Source: JBCCFK01 sp965262315 (GTDB taxonomy: Bacteria > Actinomycetota > Acidimicrobiia > Acidimicrobiales > UBA8592). From it: 64,000 nucleotides of DNA. The stretch covers positions 16,163 through 80,162 of the forward strand of contig CBDHFJ010000159.1 in the NCBI GenBank assembly GCA_965262315.1. Reading direction: 5' to 3'. Under the pieces are notes generated by a model that made no database searches, was not told the origin of the DNA, and was given only the letters and a program-made list of their open reading frames with translations. Positions 56,889 through 64,000 of this stretch are shown piece by piece. The position numbers and the translations under genes are program-made. The stretch's first letter is position 1, and each line of letters opens with the position of its first letter.

Positions 56889-57698
56889 ATGCTGAGCGAG
56901 ATCGCCCCCGGCGTGGCCGTCTGGCAAGGCGCTGGCGGCCCCGGCGAGCCGAACGCGTGCGTGCTCATCGACGACGACGGCCTCACGGTGGTCGACGCCC
57001 TGATCAGCCCGACCCAGGCGGCGCCGCTGGCGCAGGTCTGCGACGACCTGGGGCTGCCCGTGCGGCGACTGGTGTGCACGTCGAGCCACATCGAGCACAT
57101 CGGCGGCTCGAGTCGGTTCCCGTTGGCAGCGGTGTACGGCACTCCTCAGATCAGTGCCCACCTGGACCAGCCACCCAACGTCGACGGCTGCCGCCGGCTC
57201 TTTCCGACCCACGCCGCGGAGTTCGATGACGAACTCACGACGCGTCCGGTCAGCCACATGGTGAACGAGCCGGCCTGGATCTCTGCGACCGCCGTCGCGG
57301 TGCCCCTCGGCGGCGAGCTCGCCCAGAATCTCGCGGTCCAGGTGCCCGAGCAGGGTGTCGTGGTGTGTGGCGCGCTCGCATCGTTCGGCACCACTCCCCT
57401 GATGTTCGACGGCGACCCGGCCGCATGGATCGCATCGCTCGACGTGATCGCCGGGTACGGCTCGGTCTTCGTTCCCGGCCACGGCCCCGTCGGCGGACTG
57501 GACGAGATCCGAGCGCTCCAGGCCTACCTGCAGGCGTGCATCGATGCTGCCGGGGAGATCGGGAACCTCGGCTCGGGCCCGTGGGACACCTGGGACGGCC
57601 GCGACTACGACCCCATCAACGTCGAGCGAGCCGCCATGCTCGCCGCCGGCGACCACGCCCCCCCGCCCTCGATGCTCGCCCGCCTCGGCCTCGGCTGA
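56889..57698 (+). CDS. Metallo-beta-lactamase-fold protein with degenerate metal motif
   Basis: A 269-residue MBL-fold protein: NACVLIDDDGLTVVDALISP, then TSSHIEHIGGSSRFPLAAVYG, later VPGHGPVGGLDEI. The normal THxHxDHxGG motif reads TSSHIEHIGG, so the first His is Ser and the Asp is Glu. Metal binding may be altered or lost. ATG at 56889 gives MLSEIAPGVAVWQG. The partial substitution suggests a binding or altered hydrolase role. Confidence 0.72.
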   Translation: MLSEIAPGVAVWQGAGGPGEPNACVLIDDDGLTVVDALISPTQAAPLAQVCDDLGLPVRRLVCTSSHIEHIGGSSRFPLAAVYGTPQISAHLDQPPNVDGCRRLFPTHAAEFDDELTTRPVSHMVNEPAWISATAVAVPLGGELAQNLAVQVPEQGVVVCGALASFGTTPLMFDGDPAAWIASLDVIAGYGSVFVPGHGPVGGLDEIRALQAYLQACIDAAGEIGNLGSGPWDTWDGRDYDPINVERAAMLAAGDHAPPPSMLARLGLG

Positions 57699-57709
57699 CG
57701 AAGCCGACG

Positions 57710-57742
57710 AACCTGTAACGGTCTCAGAGACCGTTACAGGTT
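57710..57742. repeat. Palindromic repeat, copy 3
   Basis: Perfect 16-base arms (AACCTGTAACGGTCTC and complement) around a single A, placed just after the MBL-like gene. The core is identical to the element at 32039-32075. Confidence 0.75.
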
Positions 57743-57816
57743 TCCCACGGGTGGTGGGCTGCGGGCTTTGGTCCACCACGTCCGGTGGCTGGAAGGTTGG
57801 GCGGTACGTTGGAGGC

Positions 57817-58227
57817 ATGCGAATCGGTGAGTTGGCGCACCAGACGGGGATCTCGACCAAGACGGCGCGGTACTACGAGTCCATCGGCCTGCTCCCCGAG
57901 CCTCGGCGCACGCCGTCCGGGTATCGGGACTACGACGGCGCGGCCGTCGACCGTGTTCGCTTCGTCCGCGACGCGCAGGCAACCGGCCTGACGCTGGCCG
58001 AGATCGCCTCGGTCCTCGAGCTGAAGGATGCCGGTGCGACCTCGTGTCGCCACACCGGCGAACTCCTGCAGCGCCACCTCGCCGATCTCGATCAGCAGAT
58101 CGCGCGCCTCCAAGCCGCGCGGGCCGAGCTCGCGGCCATGGCCGATCGAGCCGCCTCGCTCAACCCCTCGGCGTGCACCGACCCCAACCGCTGCCAGGTG
58201 ATCGGACCCGACGACCACGGCGGGTGA
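57817..58227 (+). CDS. MerR-family copper-type metalloregulator
   Basis: A 136-residue CueR/HMA-type regulator. MRIGELAHQTGISTKTARYYESIGLLPEP is the MerR helix-turn-helix; the long dimer helix follows; metal-binding Cys are present in TSCRHTGELL and in the end motif SACTDPNRCQVIG. GGAGG precedes the ATG. The target is almost surely the P-type ATPase gene directly downstream, through the promoter at 58241-58272. Confidence 0.88.
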   Translation: MRIGELAHQTGISTKTARYYESIGLLPEPRRTPSGYRDYDGAAVDRVRFVRDAQATGLTLAEIASVLELKDAGATSCRHTGELLQRHLADLDQQIARLQAARAELAAMADRAASLNPSACTDPNRCQVIGPDDHGG

Positions 58228-58240
58228 CGGCCGCCACGCC

Positions 58241-58272
58241 TTGACCTTCCAGTCGACTGGAACCCGTACGAT
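58241..58272 (+). promoter_or_regulatory. MerR/CueR-type promoter with overlong spacer
   Basis: -35 TTGACC (58241), -10 TACGAT (58267), 20-base spacer filled by the perfect palindrome TTCCAGTCGACTGGAA (58247-58262). Spacers of 19-20 with a central dyad are the hallmark of MerR activation, and TTGACCTTCC closely matches CueR sites. The ATPase GTG begins seven bases after the -10, so the transcript is nearly leaderless. Confidence 0.85.
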
Positions 58273-58278
58273 GGAGGG

Positions 58279-60474
58279 GTGAGTAGCCCCGTCGACACGA
58301 GCGCGAGCGAGCGCAGCGACCTCGCCATCGAGGGCATGACGTGCGCCGCCTGCGCGAACCGCATCCAACGCGGCCTCGGCAAGCTCGGCGGGGTCACCGA
58401 CGCCCAGGTGAACTACGCCACGGGCAAGGCCACGATCCGGCACGCACCATCGACCGGAGCAGCGGAGTTCCGCGGCGTCGTCGAGAAGCTCGGCTACCAC
58501 CTGGTCGACGTCGAGGAACGTCGAAGCCGCCGAGGCCCGCCGCACGCCATCGGATGCTCAGCGATGCGGCTCACCGTGGCCCTCGGCACTCGCGCTGCCC
58601 GTGATGCTGATCTCGATGGTCATGCCCCTGCGCTTCACCGGGTGGGAGTGGGTGGTCGGCGCCCTGTCGACCGTCGTCATCTTCTGGTCGGGCTGGCCGT
58701 TCCACCGGGCGGCGGCCGTCAACGCTCGCCACGGATCGACCACGATGGACACGCTCGTGTCGATCGGCTCCACCGCGGCATGGCTGTGGTCGACGGTGGT
58801 CCTGGTGACCGACATCGACGCCGACGTGTACTTCGAAACCGGCGCGGTGATCGTGGCCCTGATCCTGCTGGGCAAGTGGCTCGAGGCCCGTGCCAAGCGA
58901 CGCAGTGGTGACGCCATCCGTGCGCTCGCCGGGCTCGGGGCCAAGACCGCCGTGCTGGACGACGGCACCGAGATCCCGATCGGCCAACTCGACGTGGGCA
59001 TGCGCTTCATGGTCCGACCAGGCGAGAAGGTGGCGACCGATGGCGTGGTGGTCGAGGGTCACTCCGCCGTCGACACCTCCATGGTGACCGGTGAGCCCGT
59101 GCCGGTCGACATCGGTCCCGGCGACGAGGTCGTCGGCGCGACCGTCAACACCAGTGGCTCGCTCGTGGTGGAGGCCACCAGGGTCGGTAGCGACACCGCC
59201 CTCGCCCAGATCATCCGCCTCGTCGACCAGGCCCAGGGCAGCAGAGCCGACGTCCAGCGACTCGCCGACCGTGTGGCCGCGATCTTCGTGCCGACCGCGA
59301 TCGTCATCGCCATCGGCACCCTCACCGCATGGCTGCTCGCCGGCGAGGCGACGAGCGACGCGTTCACCGCTGCCGTGGCTGTGCTGATCATCGCCTGCCC
59401 GTGCGCGTTGGGGCTGGCGACGCCCCTGGGAATCATGGTGGGCACGGGGCGAGGTGCCCAGCTCGGCGTGATCATCAAGGGCGGCGAGGTCCTCGAGGAC
59501 ACGCGAGCCGTCGACGCCATCGTCGTCGACAAGACCGGGACCGTCACCGAAGGCCGCATGCAGGTCGACCGCATCGATGCGCCGGGCATCGAGCCCGCGG
59601 CGATCGTGCCGCTCGCGGCGTCGCTGGAGGCCCGATCGGAGCACCCCATCGCGAGGGCGATCGCCGCCGCGTCGGCCGACCACCGAACGGTGGGCGACTT
59701 CGAGAACCACGTCGGCCGCGGCGTCACCGGCACGGTCGACGGCGTCGAGGTCCGAGTCGGCCGGCGAAGCCTCTTCGACGCCGTGCCGGCCGCGGTCGAG
59801 GCCGCAGCAGTCGCGGCCGAGGCCACTGGCGCCACCGCCGTACTCGCCGGCCGTCACGGCACCGCCGAGGCGGTGTTCGTCGTGACCGACACCATCCGAC
59901 CCACCTCGGCGGCCGCGATCGACGCCTTCCACGACCTGGGCATGAGCGTCACCCTGCTCACCGGCGACAACACCACGACGGCTCGCACCGTCGCCGACGC
60001 GGTGGGCATCGACCACGTCATGGCCGAGGTCCTGCCCGACGACAAGGCGGCCGAGATCAGACGGCTCCAGGATGCGGGCGCACGGGTCGCCATGGTCGGC
60101 GACGGCATCAACGACGCTCCGGCGCTGGCGCAGGCCGATCTGGGCATCGCGATCGGCACGGGCACCGACGTCGCCATCGAGGCGTCCGACCTGACGCTGG
60201 TCAGCGGCGACCTCCGAGCCGCGGCCGATGCGATCGCGTTGGCCCGACGAACCTTGTCCACCATCAAGGGCAACCTGTTCTGGGCATTCGCCTACAACGC
60301 TGCAGCCATTCCGCTGGCCGCACTGGGCATCCTCAATCCGATGATCGCGGCAGGAGCAATGGGACTGTCGTCGTTGTTCGTGGTGTCCAACAGCCTCCGC
60401 CTCCGCCGGTTCCGCGGCTCTCGCCAGTCGCGACATCGGTCAACCCCTGCCCCACGAGGAGCCCCCGCCAATGA
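58279..60474 (+). pseudogene. copA: Copper-exporting P1B-type ATPase, frameshifted
   Basis: About 730 residues. The N-terminal HMA domain has MTCAACANRIQ. A frame change near 58515 separates it from the rest: membrane CPC motif IIACPCALGLATPLG, phosphorylation site DKTGTVTEG, HP motif SEHPIARAI, and hinge MVGDGINDAPAL. Near 60430 the open frame runs on across copZ to 60733, while another frame stops at 60474, overlapping the copZ ATG. I take the latter as the original end. Both breaks look like one-base indels. Confidence 0.82.
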
Positions 60475-60668
60475 GCGATCCGATCGTGTTCTCGGTCCCC
60501 GACATGAGCTGCGACCACTGCGTGGCCGCGATCACCGGCGCGGTGAGCCCGCTCGATGGCGTGGCGTCGGTGACGATCGACCTCGAGGCGAAGACCGTCG
60601 CCGTGGTCGGGGGCGAGCGCGACGCCATCGTCGCGGCGATCGACGACGCCGGCTACGACGTCGCCTGA
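60471..60668 (+). CDS. copZ: Copper chaperone (HMA domain)
   Basis: A 65-residue heavy-metal-associated domain protein. The metal site is MSCDHC near residue 12, and the ferredoxin-like fold continues to IDDAGYDVA. It would hand Cu(I) to the ATPase or regulator. The ATG overlaps the reconstructed ATPase stop (ATGA). Confidence 0.9.
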   Translation: MSDPIVFSVPDMSCDHCVAAITGAVSPLDGVASVTIDLEAKTVAVVGGERDAIVAAIDDAGYDVA

Positions 60669-60672
60669 CCGT

Positions 60673-61464
60673 TCACTCGCCGGTGAAGACCGGCTTGCGC
60701 TTCTCGATGAAGGCCATCATCCCTTCGCGCTGATCCTTGGTGCCCGAGCACGCCTGCACGGCGCGCCGCTCGGCGGCCAGGGCATCGTCGAGCGACGCGT
60801 TCCCATGGCCGACCACACAGTCCAGGACCCCAGCCACCGCACGCGGCGGCATGGCTGCCAACTCGTGCGCCAGCGCGTCGGCCGCAGCCTTGAGCTCGGC
60901 GAGGGGATGCACCTCCTGCACGAGGCCGATGCTGAGCGCCTCAGGACCGGAGATCTTCTTGGCGCGCAGGATCATGTCGAGCGCACGGTCCCGTCCGACA
61001 GCCCGCGTGAGTCGGGCAGTGCCACCCCAGGCGGGCACGGTCCCGAGGTCGAGCTCGGGCAACCCGATCTTCGCCCCTTCGGCGGCGGCGAACCGGAAGT
61101 GGCACGCCAGTGGAAGCTCCAGCCCGCCACCCAGGCAGTACCCGAAGAGCGTGGCGATCGACGGCTTGGGCGCGGTCTCGATCATCCGCAGAACTCGGAG
61201 CCGCTGATCGAGCACCGCCTCGAACCCGCCGCGCTCCTCCGCGTTCGATGCCAACTGCTTGAGGTCCATCCCCACGGAGAAGTTGTCCTCGCCGGCAGCG
61301 GTGAACACCAGCACCCGGACACCAGGATCGCCGACGGCCTGGGCAACGACCTCCTCGACGGCATCCATGTACTCGAGGGTCATGCGGTTGATCGGTGGGT
61401 CGTTGTTGATCAGCGTCAACACGCCGCCGTCACGGTGAACGATCAGAGGCTCGGTCTGGCTCAT
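60673..61464 (-). CDS. Enoyl-CoA hydratase/isomerase family protein
   Basis: A 263-residue crotonase-fold enzyme. GEDNFSVGMDLKQLAS and KPSIATLFGYCLGGGLELPLACHFRFA supply the oxyanion-hole segments; the first catalytic Glu position is held by PELDLGTVPAWGGTARL. I chose the ATG at 61464 (MSQTEPLIVHRDGG). Hydration, isomerisation or another CoA-ester reaction is possible. It is convergent with copZ. Confidence 0.85.
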   Translation of the reverse strand: MSQTEPLIVHRDGGVLTLINNDPPINRMTLEYMDAVEEVVAQAVGDPGVRVLVFTAAGEDNFSVGMDLKQLASNAEERGGFEAVLDQRLRVLRMIETAPKPSIATLFGYCLGGGLELPLACHFRFAAAEGAKIGLPELDLGTVPAWGGTARLTRAVGRDRALDMILRAKKISGPEALSIGLVQEVHPLAELKAAADALAHELAAMPPRAVAGVLDCVVGHGNASLDDALAAERRAVQACSGTKDQREGMMAFIEKRKPVFTGE

Positions 61465-61493
61465 GACCGGAACCGTAGAGGAGCGGGCGCCGA

Positions 61494-62057
61494 TCAACCC
61501 GCCGCGGAGTGCAGGTGGGCTCGCTGACCGTCGCGGTCGAAGATCGAGATGATTTCGGCGGGGCCGCCCTCGGCCTCGAACAGGTGCGGCACCATGCAGT
61601 CGAACTCGGCCGCCTCTCCCTCGTGGACGAGGATCTGCCGGTCTCCGAGCGTGAGCCGAACACAGCCACTGAGCACGAAGAACCAGTCGTAGCCCGGATG
61701 CACCTTCGCCTCACCGGCGGGCCGGCCGGGCTCGATGCGCTGCTTCACCGTCACCATCGAGCCCGTCGGTCGGCTCAGCAACCAGGTCGTCACTCCGGGA
61801 CGCTGCTGGGGGGTCGGCCGGATCACCACGTCGCCGTCGTCGCTCGGTTCGAGGAGCGCGTCGACACTGACCTCGAGTCCTGCAGCCAGGGCCACGAGCA
61901 GATCGAGGCTGATCGTGCGCTTGCCGTTCTCGACCCGGCTGATGGTGGAGGCGCTCAGATGGCTGCGATCGGCGAGATCGTCGAGCGACAGCCCAAGCGA
62001 GTGGCGAAGCCCCCGGAGGCGGGATCGCACGAGGCCGCTGACATCGGAGCTCGACAT
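61494..62057 (-). CDS. XRE-cupin transcriptional regulator
   Basis: A 187-residue regulator: N-terminal HTH (LRHSLGLSLDDLADRSHLSASTISRVENGKR, about 16-46) and C-terminal cupin (HPGYDWFFVLSGCVRLTLGDRQILVHEGEAAEFDCMVPH). PuuR and BetR-type regulators sense small ligands through this cupin. The promoter gap with the divergent methyltransferase carries two CTTGCCA repeats. Confidence 0.9.
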   Translation of the reverse strand: MSSSDVSGLVRSRLRGLRHSLGLSLDDLADRSHLSASTISRVENGKRTISLDLLVALAAGLEVSVDALLEPSDDGDVVIRPTPQQRPGVTTWLLSRPTGSMVTVKQRIEPGRPAGEAKVHPGYDWFFVLSGCVRLTLGDRQILVHEGEAAEFDCMVPHLFEAEGGPAEIISIFDRDGQRAHLHSAAG

Positions 62058-62075
62058 CTCGCCAGCGTACCGAGC

Positions 62076-62103
62076 CTTGCCAATTCCGCAAGGGAGCTTG
62101 CCA
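62076..62103. promoter_or_regulatory. Candidate operator pair for the XRE-cupin regulator
   Basis: CTTGCCA occurs at 62076 and 62097, exactly 21 bases (two helical turns) apart. The first is part of a short dyad CTTGC...GCAAG (62076-62092). Placed between the divergent genes, it fits cooperative repressor binding. Confidence 0.5.
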
Positions 62104-62134
62104 TTCTCTGCGCAGCTTTCGTAGCGTGCCTCGC

Positions 62135-62743
62135 ATGGAAGACAGCGAAGAACAGACGGCCGAGGAGCGGTGGGACGAGCGCTACCGCAGCGAGGATCGG
62201 CTGTGGAGCGGGCACGTGAACGGCTCGCTGCCGGCCGAGGTCGACGGGCTCGATCCGGGCACCGCACTCGACGTGGGCTGTGGCGAAGGCGCCGATGCCC
62301 TCTGGCTCGCGGAACAGGACTGGACCGTGACGGCCGTCGACATCAGTGGCGTGGCAATCGAACGCGGCAGGGCCGAGGCAGAGCGCAGGGGGGTCCGGGT
62401 CACCTGGATCGCCGGCGACTTCCCCGCCGACACGCCGGGCCGGTTCGACCTGGTGTCGCTGCACTATCCCGCGTTCCCCATCGCCGACCTCGAGTCGGTG
62501 GCGAACGGTCTGACCGACGCCGTCGCACCCGGAGGCATCCTCCTGCTCGTCGGCCACGCGCCGCCCGACGATCTCGAGAACGCCCACTTCGACCCCGCCG
62601 CCTACGTGCAGCCGTGGGACATCGAGCCGCGGCTCGGCGACGGATGGACGGTCGAGGTCTCCGAGACGCGGGCGCGGCCCGGCGACCACCACCACGGTTC
62701 CCGCCACACCGAGGACGTCGTCATCAGGGCGCGCCGAAGCTGA
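62135..62743 (+). CDS. Class I SAM-dependent methyltransferase
   Basis: A 202-residue methyltransferase of the UbiE/TehB group. Motif I is ALDVGCGEGADALWLA, post-I VTAVDISGVAIERGRAEA, and motif II FDLVSLHYPAFP. A GTG nine bases upstream is an alternative start. Divergent from the XRE-cupin regulator, which is probably its repressor. The methyl acceptor is unknown; relatives act on metalloids, thiols or small metabolites. Confidence 0.85.
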   Translation: MEDSEEQTAEERWDERYRSEDRLWSGHVNGSLPAEVDGLDPGTALDVGCGEGADALWLAEQDWTVTAVDISGVAIERGRAEAERRGVRVTWIAGDFPADTPGRFDLVSLHYPAFPIADLESVANGLTDAVAPGGILLLVGHAPPDDLENAHFDPAAYVQPWDIEPRLGDGWTVEVSETRARPGDHHHGSRHTEDVVIRARRS

Positions 62744-62779
62744 CGCCCTCCGCCCGAGCGGAGGGCAGGGGCAGCGCCA

Positions 62780-63872
62780 TCAATACTGGATGACCGCGCG
62801 GACGACCTCGCCCGACTTCATGGAGTCGAAGCCCTCGTTGATCTCGTCGAGGCTGATCGTGCGGGACACCATCTCGTCGAGCTTGAGGCGGCCGCTCATG
62901 TACATCTCGCACATGTGGGGCATGTCGACCTTGAAGTTGTTCGACCCCATGATCGAACCCTGGAGGCGCTTGGCGTTCAGGAACAGGTCGGCACCGGGGA
63001 TCTCGAGGTTCACACCCAGCGGGACCATGCCGATGATCGTGGCCAGACCACCCGGCCGGATCATGTGGTAGGCCTGCTCGGCGGTGGCCTTGAGCCCGAT
63101 GCACTCGAAGGTGTAGTCGGCGCCGCCGCCGGTCAGTTCCTTGACCTGCTCGACGGCATCGCCGTCGGCCGGGTTGACCGTGTGGGTGGCGCCGAGGCTG
63201 GTGGCCCACTCCAGCTTCCGGGGCTCGAGGTCGACGGCGATGATCTTGCGGGCTCCGGCCAGGTGCGCGCCCTGGACGGCCGAGATGCCGACGCCGCCGC
63301 AGCCGATCACGACGACGGTGGACCCGGGCTCGACCTCGGCACTCTTGAACACGGCTCCGACGCCGGTGGTCACGCCGCAGCCGATCAGGGCCGCACGATC
63401 GAGCGGCATGTCGGGACTGATCTTCACCACGCCGTTCTGGTGGACCAGCATCTCCTCGCCGAAGGACCCGAGACCGGTGAACTGGATGACGGGGTTGCCC
63501 TCGCTGTCGGTGATGCGCGGCGCCACGTCGGGGGCACGATCGGCCGTCGTCGAGCGGTTGGGACACAGGTAGCTGTGACCGGTGAGGCAGCGCTCACAGT
63601 TGCCGCAGTAGATCGAAAGGCAGGAGATCACGTGGTCGCCGGGCTCGATGCCCACCACGTCGTCGCCGACCGCCTGCACCACGCCCGCGGCCTCATGGCC
63701 GAGCAGCATCGGGGTAGAAGGCCGGCCAGGTGCCGTCGATGAAGTGCAGGTCGCTGTGGCAGAGGCCCGACGCGACCGTCTGGATCAGGACCTCGTCCCG
63801 ATGCGGCTTGTCGATGGACACGTCCTCGATGTTGAGCTGTCCGGAGTCGTCACGAAGCAGTGCGGCGCGCAT
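62780..63872 (-). pseudogene. Zinc-dependent alcohol dehydrogenase (class III-like), one frameshift
   Basis: About 363 residues. Catalytic zinc ligands in ASGLCHSDLHF and LLGHEAAGVV, structural zinc Cys in CGNCERCLTGHSYLC, and nucleotide site VIGCGGVGISAVQGA with acidic VDLEPRKL indicating NAD. The frame breaks near 63715 at a C-run (FYP then MLLGHE). ATG at 63872 gives MRAALLRDDSGQLN. It resembles the actinobacterial mycothiol/NDMA-type alcohol dehydrogenases. The last 128 bases of the window show no clear gene. Confidence 0.83.
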
Positions 63873-64000
63873 GGGATTCTCCTCGATTTCGGCTACCTGT
63901 CGAACACTAGCCGCGCCGACCCGACCGAGAAGAAGGCGCCAACGCCCGGCCCGCCACTCGATCCTCCGGCCTGCGTCGGGGCGAAGCGTTGATGAACCCC

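Noticed and set aside
60475..60733. An 85-residue C-terminal extension of the copper ATPase
   Set aside because: It is Arg-rich, overlaps copZ in another frame and disappears if one base near 60430 is corrected.

Overview
The window is not one continuous genome. Three gene-internal junctions (about 3366, 13266 and 15505) separate four segments. At each one a recognisable protein family stops mid-domain and an unrelated family continues, with a change of base composition and no mobile element. The simplest reading is a chimeric metagenome contig. Segments 1-3 (1 to about 15505) look alphaproteobacterial; segment 2 resembles Rhodobacterales. Segment 4 (about 15505-64000) is a high-GC actinobacterium, probably Acidimicrobiia, judged from the F420-type luciferase-like protein, acidic BMP lipoprotein, His-rich UreG and leaderless-looking genes.

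Segment 1 (1-3366): a leftward partial gene, a TetR regulator, and coxS plus a truncated form-II coxL of the aerobic CO dehydrogenase/xanthine oxidase family. Segment 2 (3366-13266): the tail of a PstS/OmpA fusion protein, a PilJ-domain secreted protein, a roughly 385-bp MITE-like element, then a leftward sugar operon (solute-binding protein, two permeases, ATPase, sugar isomerase, Gfo/Idh dehydrogenase, GH43 xylosidase) in which most genes carry indels. Segment 3 (about 13421-15505): hinge and C-terminal part of a chromosome-partition SMC protein.

Segment 4 opens with an N6-adenine methyltransferase, a membrane protein, a DEAD-box helicase, an alkyltransferase-like protein, a nucleotidyl cyclase and lgt. 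At 21.4 kb an FMN riboswitch leads a tightly packed rightward array: ribE, ribBA, ribH, a formamidase/acetamidase, ureA-B-C-F-G-D (no ureE), then a second GTP cyclohydrolase II translationally coupled to a triazine/guanine-deaminase-type amidohydrolase.

From 53.0 to 33.3 kb nearly all genes run leftward and form a candidate catabolic superoperon: two Rieske oxygenases, a cupin, hydantoinase A/B, an acyl-CoA ligase, a BMP-type ABC importer, aldo/keto reductase, zinc oxidoreductase, O-methyltransferase, a second amidohydrolase, an LLM flavin enzyme and a 2-oxoglutarate-type oxygenase. A FadR-type GntR regulator sits beside it. Copies of the palindrome ATGGTCTGACCAT lie upstream of the regulator, both VOC genes, the cupin-hydantoinase operon and (weaker) the importer, which suggests one regulon. 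Chemistry and transporter fit breakdown of a nitrogen-rich cyclic compound, with urease and formamidase recovering ammonia; the substrate is not determined.

The right end carries a phosphatase, a degenerate metallo-beta-lactamase, a CueR-like copper-efflux module, an enoyl-CoA hydratase, an XRE-cupin regulator with a divergent methyltransferase, and a zinc alcohol dehydrogenase. Many single-base frameshifts, several in homopolymers, suggest sequencing error rather than true gene decay.
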